Assembly: GCA_946543025.1 (NCBI GenBank)
Contig: CAMNLN010000253.1
Coordinates: 1-5,301, forward strand
Length of the DNA: 5,301 nt
From: an uncultured Verrucomicrobiota bacterium
GTDB lineage: Bacteria > Verrucomicrobiota > Kiritimatiellia > RFP12 > UBA1067
Direction of reading: 5' to 3'
Shown here: in pieces, positions 1-5,301 of the stretch
Layout: the number at the start of each line of letters is the position of its first letter
How positions within the stretch are numbered: position 1 is the stretch's first letter
Notes under the pieces: generated by a model
Database searches by the model: none
The model's input: only the letters and a program-made list of their open reading frames with translations
What the model was told of the DNA's origin: nothing
Translations under genes and position numbers: made by a program

Positions 1-1647
1 AACGCGAAGTGCGTGGAGGTGGTGCCGAGCTTCTTGACGGCGCGGAAGGGCGACGACGGCTACTGGATGCAGGCGCGCGGCACGTACGGGCGCTTCGACA
101 AGGACGACGGCACGTACGTGAAGGCGCACCAGCTCATGCCGGTCTTCGGCGTGAAGCGAGGTGCCTCGCTTTGGTACGGACATGTCAAGACGTGGCGCTT
201 CACCTATGAGTTTGTGACGACGGCGAAGAATGGCGCGTACGAGACGTTCCCGCGCTTCAACTGCACGAAGGTACGTACGTGGTTCCCCGACTACTACGAC
301 GACATCGTCGTGGACTTTCACCGTCTCGACGGCGCGGAGGCGGACTACAACGGCCTCGCGCACGCCTACCGCGCGTTCCAGCTCGGGCGCGGCGCGGTGC
401 GTACGATCAAGGACCGCATGAAGGACTACCCGGAGCTCGACTACCTGTGCGACTCGATCGTGGTGCGCATCCAGACGCACGCGGCAAAACCCATTCCCGA
501 AAAGCGCATGTTCTATTCGGCCGGCGAGGAACCGCCGATCGTCGTGCACATGCCGTTTGGCGTGACGGAGGAGTTCCTGCAGGCGATCAAGGACGCGGGC
601 GTGGACAAGCTAACCGTCTGTTCCGCAGGCTGGCAGGACGGCGGCTACGACGGCCGCGTGCCCGGGCACTTCCCCGTGTGCGCCGAGGCCGGCGGCGAGG
701 AGGCCTACCGCCGCCTGATCGACCGCGCGCACCGCCTCGGCTACCAGTTCACGCTGCACGCCTCGCATACGGACGGCTACCGCTGCTCGCGGATGTGGAG
801 CGACGACTTCGTTTGCAAGACCGCCTCCGGCAAGCTGATGGAGGGCGGACTGTGGGCTGGCGGACAGTGCTACTGGGTGTGCCAGCGCCGCTCATGGGAC
901 TGGGTGCCCGGCGAGCTGAAGCAGATGGCCGCGCTCGGCGTACGCGGGCCGCACTATATCGACGTGTTCTCGGCCACCTATCCCCTGCCGTGCGCCGATC
1001 CAATGCACCCCAGCACGTGGGAGCAGACGGCTGAATACCAAAACCGCATCCTCGCCGAGGCGAAGCGTCTCATGGGCGGCGCGGCGTCCGAAAGCGGCTA
1101 TGACCACGTGGCGGGCAACATCGACTACATCAACTACATCGAGCGCGACCTCAAGCACGAGCATGAGGGAAAGCTGCCCGCGCTCGCGACGGGCGTTTTC
1201 CCGCTGTGGGAACTCGTCTATCACGGGATCATCCTCTACACCTCTGACCGCCTCACGCAGAACCACACGCGCGGCAAGTGCCTCTACAAGCTGGAGAAGA
1301 GCGGCGACCCGCGCTGGATGGAGGGCGACGGCGTGGAGGATCCCTACGTGGCGCTCAAGATCGTGGAGTTCGGGGGGCGGCCGATCTTCTACACCTACAA
1401 GTTCGCGGACGTGCCCCGCATCAAGCGCGCGTGGGACGAGTTCGTGCCCGTGCGCCACCTCCAGCGGGAGCAGATGACGGAGCACCGTACGCTCGCTCCC
1501 GGCGTGTTCCTTACGGCCTACGGCGACGGCTCGAAGACCGTCTGCAACTACACGGCCACGACCTTCGCGTACGCCGGCTCCTCGGTGGTGCGTTCGATGG
1601 GCTACGTCCTCATCAATCCCGATGGATCCGTCTTCCAGCCCAAATAA
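1..1647 (+). CDS. DUF5696-like glycoside-hydrolase-type protein, 5' partial
   Basis: The frame is open from the first base (codons AAC GCG AAG TGC before the first GTG at 13) and ends at TAA 1645-1647, so the true start is outside the window; 548 codons are visible. Numbering from the first visible codon, a beta-rich N-terminal part contains MPVFGVKRG at about 46-54, followed by DDIVVDFHRLDG...YNGLAHAYRAF at about 100-126, a pattern I associate with DUF5696 proteins. A probable TIM-barrel region follows: GWQDGGYDG (210-218), HASHTDGY (253-260), HYIDVF with Asp321, and ASESGYDH with Glu364. By analogy with GH101-like barrels, Asp321 and Glu364 are candidate nucleophile and acid/base; this is inference. 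The C-terminal end looks like a beta-sandwich. Family knowledge suggests a carbohydrate-active enzyme of unknown substrate. Secretion cannot be judged because the N-terminus is missing. The gene converges on the phosphatase gene with no intergenic base. The DUF5696 assignment is from memory of motifs, not a profile search. Confidence 0.8.
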   Translation, partial: NAKCVEVVPSFLTARKGDDGYWMQARGTYGRFDKDDGTYVKAHQLMPVFGVKRGASLWYGHVKTWRFTYEFVTTAKNGAYETFPRFNCTKVRTWFPDYYDDIVVDFHRLDGAEADYNGLAHAYRAFQLGRGAVRTIKDRMKDYPELDYLCDSIVVRIQTHAAKPIPEKRMFYSAGEEPPIVVHMPFGVTEEFLQAIKDAGVDKLTVCSAGWQDGGYDGRVPGHFPVCAEAGGEEAYRRLIDRAHRLGYQFTLHASHTDGYRCSRMWSDDFVCKTASGKLMEGGLWAGGQCYWVCQRRSWDWVPGELKQMAALGVRGPHYIDVFSATYPLPCADPMHPSTWEQTAEYQNRILAEAKRLMGGAASESGYDHVAGNIDYINYIERDLKHEHEGKLPALATGVFPLWELVYHGIILYTSDRLTQNHTRGKCLYKLEKSGDPRWMEGDGVEDPYVALKIVEFGGRPIFYTYKFADVPRIKRAWDEFVPVRHLQREQMTEHRTLAPGVFLTAYGDGSKTVCNYTATTFAYAGSSVVRSMGYVLINPDGSVFQPK

Positions 1648-2283
1648 TCAGCCGGCGCTGCGAACGAGCGCATAGCGGCGGCTGCCGTCCGGACGGACGA
1701 TGATGGCGGCGGCGTCGAGGAACTGGACCCAGGTCTCGACGGTGAAGGATTCGACGACGCCGCGAGCCTTGAGAAACGCGCCATCGTAGAGGTCGTGTGT
1801 CGCGAAGATGCCGAGCCGTTCCGTGAAGCGCGCGAGCGCCCAGTCCTCGAGCGCGTCGGTGGCCGCGTGAAGGTCGGCGAAACCGATCTGCCGCCCGTCG
1901 CGCAGGTAGGCAAACACCTTCTCGTAGAACGAGCCGTCGCGGAACAGCTCGAAGACGGCGGGTTGGTCGGCGAAGTAGAACGAACTGTTGCCGAGCTTGT
2001 CGTCGGTGGGAATGGACGGCGCGGCGAGGCCCATGCCCCGGGCGATCGCTTCGGCCGTCATCACGGTGCGGCGGAGGGGGCTGGCGTAGAACTGCGCGTC
2101 GGCGGCGAACTCGCGCAGACGCGCGCCGTAGGCTTCGGCGGCGAGGCGGCCGTTCTCCGTGATCGGCAACGCCGCGCCGAAGGTCGGGTCGTCGGGGTCG
2201 ATGTGGGGCCGCTCGGCGTGCCGCACCATCAGCAGGACGCGGCTACCCTGCCGCAACTCGTTCTTCACGTCGTCAAGGTTCAT
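1648..2283 (-). CDS. Histidine phosphatase superfamily protein
   Basis: A complete 211-residue protein, ATG at 2283-2281 and TGA at 1650-1648. Hallmarks of the branch-1 histidine phosphatase (phosphoglycerate mutase/SixA-like) fold are visible: a first strand VLLMVRHAER with Arg21-His22, where His22 would be the phospho-accepting residue; TENG at 42-45; SPLRRTVMTAE at 68-78 with conserved Arg72; and a late THD at 162-164 with His163 as the second catalytic histidine. The usual RHGE is RHAE here, a common variant. The acidic residue that normally acts as proton donor is not obvious around DDKLGNSS (94-101). There is no signal peptide, so it should be cytoplasmic. The substrate cannot be told: it could be a small phosphorylated metabolite or a protein phosphohistidine. 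Met1 is chosen because it leaves a normal helix before the first strand, no upstream in-frame ATG or GTG is seen in the gap, and a -10 box lies just before it. It is divergent from the DUF4838 gene. Confidence 0.9.
   Translation of the reverse strand: MNLDDVKNELRQGSRVLLMVRHAERPHIDPDDPTFGAALPITENGRLAAEAYGARLREFAADAQFYASPLRRTVMTAEAIARGMGLAAPSIPTDDKLGNSSFYFADQPAVFELFRDGSFYEKVFAYLRDGRQIGFADLHAATDALEDWALARFTERLGIFATHDLYDGAFLKARGVVESFTVETWVQFLDAAAIIVRPDGSRRYALVRSAG
1655..1671. other. Small GC-rich hairpin at the convergent gene ends
   Basis: GCGCT (1655-1659) pairs perfectly with AGCGC (1667-1671) around a 7-base loop. It begins eight bases after the stop of the DUF5696-like gene and lies within the last codons of the phosphatase gene. 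It has no T-tract on either side, so it is at best a weak or bidirectional termination aid. Such short stems arise easily by chance in GC-rich DNA. Confidence 0.2.
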
Positions 2284-2290
2284 GCGGCAC

Positions 2291-2299
2291 AGTATACCA
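2291..2299 (-). promoter_or_regulatory. Extended -10 promoter of the histidine phosphatase gene
   Basis: Read on the minus strand, the sequence is TGGTATACT, an extended -10 element (TGn plus TATACT, one mismatch to TATAAT). Seven bases (GTGCCGC) separate it from the ATG at 2283, so the predicted transcription start falls on or within a base or two of the start codon. No -35 match is found at 17 bp (the position reads GCCCCC), which fits an extended -10 promoter. No Shine-Dalgarno sequence is present in front of the ATG. Confidence 0.6.
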
Positions 2300-2324
2300 A
2301 ACCTTTTCCGCTCGGGGGCGTTTT

Positions 2325-2333
2325 TGATATAAT
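2325..2333 (+). promoter_or_regulatory. Extended -10 promoter of the DUF4838 gene
   Basis: The sequence TGATATAAT combines an extended TGn with a perfect TATAAT (2328-2333). Exactly six bases (GGCCAC) lie between it and the ATG at 2340, placing the predicted +1 on the A of the start codon and implying a leaderless mRNA. The -35 position at 17-bp spacing (TTTCCG, 2305-2310) matches TTGACA weakly. No Shine-Dalgarno sequence precedes the ATG. The AT-rich box stands out in strongly GC-rich surroundings, which supports it being functional. Confidence 0.7.
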
Positions 2334-2339
2334 GGCCAC

Positions 2340-4691
2340 ATGAAAAGATTGTCGTTTTGGGCGGCGTGCATGTGCGCGCTGACTTTTGAACCCGTCCTGG
2401 CGGACCTGTCGCTTGCCGTGCGCGGCCAGCCTGCCGACTATGTAATTGTCGTGTCCGAGAAGGCGTCGCCTTCGCAACGGTATGCGGCCGATGAGCTGCG
2501 CGACTTCACGGAAAAAACGACCGGCGTGAGACTGTCGATCGCTACCGATGCGGCACCGCTTCCGGCGAAGGCGATTTTGCTGGGCGAGACCAAGTATTCG
2601 CAAGGGTTGCTCTCGGACGCGCAGAAGCGCGTTCCTCCTCCAGGGTTGGGTACGGACGGCTTCCGGCTGGTGACGCGTCCGCCGCATCTGCTCGTGGTGG
2701 GCGCGCCGGATCGCGGGACGCTCTACGGCGTCTACGAGCTGCTGGAGCGCTTCGCGGGCTGCCGGTGGTACTCCTCCTGGTGCTCGAAGAGTCCGCGCCT
2801 CGACCGCTTCGCCGTGCCGGAGACGCTCGACGACGTGCAGGTGCCGGCGCTCATGATGCGCGAGCCGTTCTGGTGGGATGTGCTGCAGAACGGCGCGTTC
2901 GCGGCGCGTTTGCGCGTGAACAGCCGCTCGTGGCGCGGAAACGAGGAGAAGTACGGCGGCAGCCCGTTCCGCTTCGGGGGCGGCCTCGGCAGCTGCCACA
3001 CGTTCAACGCGCTTCTGCCGCCGGACCAGTACTTCGACACGCATCCCGAATACTTCAGCCTCGTGAAGGGGCGGCGCCTGAAGCACCCCTCGCAGCTTTG
3101 CCTCACGAACCCCGACGTGCTGCGGATTGTCACCTCCAACGTGCTCGCGCGCATCCGCAAGGATCCCGGCGCGAAGTTCTACGGCGTGAGCCAGAACGAC
3201 TGGTACAACTACTGCGAATGCCCCGCCTGCAAGGCGATCGACGACGAGGAGGAGAGCCACGCGGGCACGATGGTCCGTTTCGTGAACGCGGTGGCAGAGG
3301 CTGTCGAGAAGGAGTTCCCGAACGCGCTCGTCGAGACGCTCGCCTACCAGTACACGCGCAAGCCGCCGAAGAAGACGCGCCTGCGCCACAACGTGATTCC
3401 CTGCCTCTGCACGATCGAGTGCGACTTCGCGCAGCCGATCGACGTGAGCCCGTTCAAGCAGAACGTCTCGTTTCGCGACGACATTCGCGGCTGGGCGAAG
3501 CAGACCGACCTGCTTTACGTATGGGACTACACGACGGACTTTCGCAGCTACGTGATGCCGTTCCCGAACGTGTACGCGCTGCAGGGCAACGTAAAGTTCT
3601 TCCGCGACAACGGGGTGAAATGCCTCTTCGAGCAGGGTGCCTATCAGGGTCGGCACGCAGACTTCGCGGAACTGAAGGCCTGGCTGCTCGCCAAGTGGAT
3701 GTGGAACCCGGATTTGCCGATGGAACCGCTTCTCGACGATTTCTTCGCGGGCTACTACGGCAAGGCCGCGCCGTTCGTGCGCCGCTATTTCGAGGCCGTT
3801 CATAGACTGCAGCTCATGCGCTCGGCGTCGGCCGAACGGCCCTTGCGCATCTTTGACGACGTGACGCTGCCGTCGCTTCCCGACGCCGTGCTGGACATGG
3901 CGTCCGACTGCTGGCAGCAGGCGATTGACGCCGTCAAGGACGATCCGTCCGCCTCCTATAACGTGCGCATGGGGGCGTTCGCGGTGGACTTCATGCGCCT
4001 GGAACGCATGCGCCGGAGGGTGGACAAGGTGCTGATCCTCGCGAAGAAGTCGGTGGCGGCGGAGGAACTGAAGCAGGCGCAGGCGCTCGCGAAGTCGCTC
4101 CTCGACCGTATGGCGGAGGCGAAGGACATCCGCCTCAGCGAGAGCGGCGGTCGACATGACGATCTCCAGAAGCTGTGGCGCGCGCTGGCGGCGCGTCCGC
4201 CGATCGACGTGAAGCCGGCGGTGTCGGGCGAAGTGGAGGAGCGCCACGTCACGATCGCGAAGAGGGGGACGTGGGGCGACTACGTGGACGACCCCAAGGC
4301 GTCAGATGGCAAGGCGCTGAAACTCTTCAACTCGCACTACGAGTGGTGCTCATCCTTCCCCATGTGCCTCGTCGAATTCGAGCCGGGCGTGGCGTACAAG
4401 ATACGTGTGCGCGTTCGCGTAGACAAGCTGCGCGACGGCGGCGAGGCGTTCTGGGCGGGCGTGTACGACCCCGTGGCGAAACGTGGACGCGGCGGCATCG
4501 AACCGCGTACGGAGAATGTTTCGGCTGACTACGCCTGGTACGACGTCTGCACATGGACGCCGAACGCGCACGAATACTTCTGGATCGGACCCGGTAGGTT
4601 CGGGAAAGACGGGAAGTCCTCCATCAAGGCGCTGTGGATCGACAAGCTTGAGATCTCGCGCATGGATGCAAACGATACGAAACGGCCTTGA
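2340..4691 (+). CDS. Secreted DUF4838 domain-containing protein (GH67-type N-terminus)
   Basis: A complete 783-residue protein ending at TGA 4689-4691. Residues 1-21 form a signal peptide (Lys2-Arg3, hydrophobic core, cleavage likely after VLA-21), so it is exported; this supports the start at 2340. Residues about 30-150 resemble the alpha-glucuronidase (GH67) N-terminal domain, with GAPDRGTLYGVYELLE (121-136) then GCRWY (140-144). The DUF4838 core follows: SCHTF (218-222), HPEYF (235-239), SQNDWYNYCECPAC (284-297) with a CxCPxC cluster, CLCTIEC (355-361) with Glu360, YVWDY (393-397) with Asp396, and FEQGAYQG with Glu431. A mainly helical segment (about 480-620) precedes a C-terminal beta-sandwich-like module (about 636-783) that may bind carbohydrate. 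Family knowledge points to a glycoside-hydrolase-like role in polysaccharide breakdown; substrate and catalytic residues are unproven. It is transcribed alone, divergent from the phosphatase and convergent with the oxidoreductase. Confidence 0.9.
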   Translation: MKRLSFWAACMCALTFEPVLADLSLAVRGQPADYVIVVSEKASPSQRYAADELRDFTEKTTGVRLSIATDAAPLPAKAILLGETKYSQGLLSDAQKRVPPPGLGTDGFRLVTRPPHLLVVGAPDRGTLYGVYELLERFAGCRWYSSWCSKSPRLDRFAVPETLDDVQVPALMMREPFWWDVLQNGAFAARLRVNSRSWRGNEEKYGGSPFRFGGGLGSCHTFNALLPPDQYFDTHPEYFSLVKGRRLKHPSQLCLTNPDVLRIVTSNVLARIRKDPGAKFYGVSQNDWYNYCECPACKAIDDEEESHAGTMVRFVNAVAEAVEKEFPNALVETLAYQYTRKPPKKTRLRHNVIPCLCTIECDFAQPIDVSPFKQNVSFRDDIRGWAKQTDLLYVWDYTTDFRSYVMPFPNVYALQGNVKFFRDNGVKCLFEQGAYQGRHADFAELKAWLLAKWMWNPDLPMEPLLDDFFAGYYGKAAPFVRRYFEAVHRLQLMRSASAERPLRIFDDVTLPSLPDAVLDMASDCWQQAIDAVKDDPSASYNVRMGAFAVDFMRLERMRRRVDKVLILAKKSVAAEELKQAQALAKSLLDRMAEAKDIRLSESGGRHDDLQKLWRALAARPPIDVKPAVSGEVEERHVTIAKRGTWGDYVDDPKASDGKALKLFNSHYEWCSSFPMCLVEFEPGVAYKIRVRVRVDKLRDGGEAFWAGVYDPVAKRGRGGIEPRTENVSADYAWYDVCTWTPNAHEYFWIGPGRFGKDGKSSIKALWIDKLEISRMDANDTKRP

Positions 4692-4755
4692 GAGAGGCAA
4701 CGCCGTCAGGGGAAGAGCGCGCACTGATAATACGCCATTTGCCTGCCAAGCGTCG

Positions 4756-5301
4756 TTAGGGGACGATGGCGCGGTGGGTACGGAGAAGGGCGGACAGTTC
4801 TGCGAAGTCCAACTTGAGAGCGGTCGTCCGATGCCGCGCGGCCAAGGCGGCCGCGGCGCCTGCCGCCTGGCCCGTTGCCATGCAGGTGGCTTCCACGCGC
4901 AACGCGGAGTTTGCCAGCCGATCGCTGCTCACGCACCGGCCAGCCGTCAGTACGCCGTCCACGCCCTTGACCACCAGCGCGCGGAGCGGCACCGTCGCCA
5001 CCACGCCCTCCCTAAGGTGCGCCGGCTTGATGCCGTGCGTCTTGTCATGCAGATCGATTGGATAGAAGGCGTAGCAGACCGAATCTGGGAAACGTCGCCC
5101 CGACGTGTAGTCCTCGTGGGTGATCATGTATTCGCCGCGTACGCGGTAGGTCTCGCGCACCCCAACTTCGGGCGACATGCCGACGAGGCGCACGTGCGAG
5201 AGGCCCGGCTGTTCCCGCAGGAAACGGTACATGCGCAGCATCGCGGCGCGTCCGCGCATGTTGGTTTGCGTCCGCAGGTCCGCCGTCGAGTTGTCCGCGT
5301 C
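4756..5301 (-). CDS. FAD-dependent oxidoreductase (PF12831-like), C-terminal part
   Basis: The frame is open to the right edge (codons upstream of the ATG at 5259 read DADNSTADLRTQTN with no stop) and ends at TAA 4758-4756, so about 182 C-terminal residues are visible and the start lies outside. Two signatures of the FAD_oxidored family (PF12831) are seen: VGVRETYRVRGEY (about 5128-5166), and AGRCVSSDRLANSALRVEATCMATGQAAG (4858-4944), the C-terminal FAD-contacting segment followed by an Ala-rich helix. The N-terminal Rossmann GxGxxG motif would lie beyond the window. Members are flavoproteins that often sit near glycan-degradation genes in PVC bacteria and Bacteroidetes; the reaction of this one cannot be told, though sugar or uronate oxidation is plausible. 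It converges on the DUF4838 gene across a 64-bp gap. The internal ATG at 5259 is not a likely start, since it would remove the cofactor-binding domain. Confidence 0.88.
   Translation of the reverse strand, partial: DADNSTADLRTQTNMRGRAAMLRMYRFLREQPGLSHVRLVGMSPEVGVRETYRVRGEYMITHEDYTSGRRFPDSVCYAFYPIDLHDKTHGIKPAHLREGVVATVPLRALVVKGVDGVLTAGRCVSSDRLANSALRVEATCMATGQAAGAAAALAARHRTTALKLDFAELSALLRTHRAIVP

Noticed and set aside
13..15. GTG at position 13 as a start codon for the first gene.
   Set aside because: The frame remains open to base 1 and a start here would cut into a beta-rich domain; the protein more likely begins upstream of the window.
892..1485. A 197-codon minus-strand open frame inside the DUF5696-like gene.
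   Set aside because: Low-complexity composition with no domain, fully inside a convincing plus-strand gene; a codon-bias shadow.
1685..1696. Perfect 12-bp palindrome CCGTCCGGACGG, considered as an operator.
   Set aside because: It lies in the 3' end of the phosphatase coding sequence, far from any promoter, encodes part of an Arg-Pro-Asp-Gly segment, and is GC-only enough to arise by chance.
1795..2343. A 182-codon plus-strand open frame across the phosphatase gene and the divergent promoter region.
   Set aside because: It is antisense to a gene with intact catalytic motifs, has no family resemblance, and would run through the promoter boxes.
2280..4247. A 655-codon open frame on the minus strand, antisense to most of the DUF4838 gene.
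   Set aside because: Its translation is rich in Arg, His and Ala with no recognisable domain, and it overlaps a gene with a clear signal peptide and family motifs. Long antisense frames are expected in GC-rich genes with biased third positions.
4695..4744. Inverted repeat AGGCAA/TTGCCT in the 64-bp convergent gap, considered as a terminator.
   Set aside because: Only 6 bp with a 38-base loop and no T-tract in either direction; it does not resemble an intrinsic terminator. Nothing else recognisable lies in 4692-4755.

Overview
The window is GC-rich, gene-dense bacterial DNA with four protein-coding genes and almost no spare sequence. The family mix is a DUF5696-type glycoside-hydrolase-like protein, a DUF4838 secreted protein and a PF12831-type FAD-dependent oxidoreductase. 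That mix, with high GC and a standard signal peptide, suggests an uncultured glycan-degrading bacterium of the Planctomycetes/Verrucomicrobia/Lentisphaerae (PVC) group, perhaps a Kiritimatiellia- or Lentisphaeria-like lineage. This placement is inferred from gene content only; no phylogenetic marker is present.

Layout: (1) 1-1647, plus strand, is the 3' part of a large DUF5696-like, probably TIM-barrel carbohydrate-active protein whose start lies left of the window. (2) 1648-2283, minus strand, is a complete histidine phosphatase superfamily protein; its stop codon abuts that of gene 1 with no base between. (3) 2284-2339 is a 56-bp divergent intergenic region. It carries two sigma70-type extended -10 boxes, each ending 6-7 bases before a start codon, so both flanking mRNAs are probably leaderless. 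(4) 2340-4691, plus strand, is a complete secreted DUF4838 protein with a GH67-type N-terminal domain, a central hydrolase-like core and a C-terminal beta-sandwich-like module. (5) 4692-4755 is a 64-bp convergent gap with no clear terminator. (6) 4756-5301, minus strand, is the C-terminal part of an FAD-dependent oxidoreductase that runs off the right edge.

The four genes alternate strand (+,-,+,-), so none of the complete genes shares an operon with a neighbour in the window. The two hydrolase-like proteins and the oxidoreductase plausibly belong to a dispersed glycan-catabolism repertoire, with the phosphatase as an unrelated or signalling/housekeeping gene between them. I see no tRNA, rRNA, CRISPR array, insertion sequence or obvious mobile element. 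The most notable features are the compact back-to-back leaderless promoters and the two carbohydrate-active families of undefined substrate.
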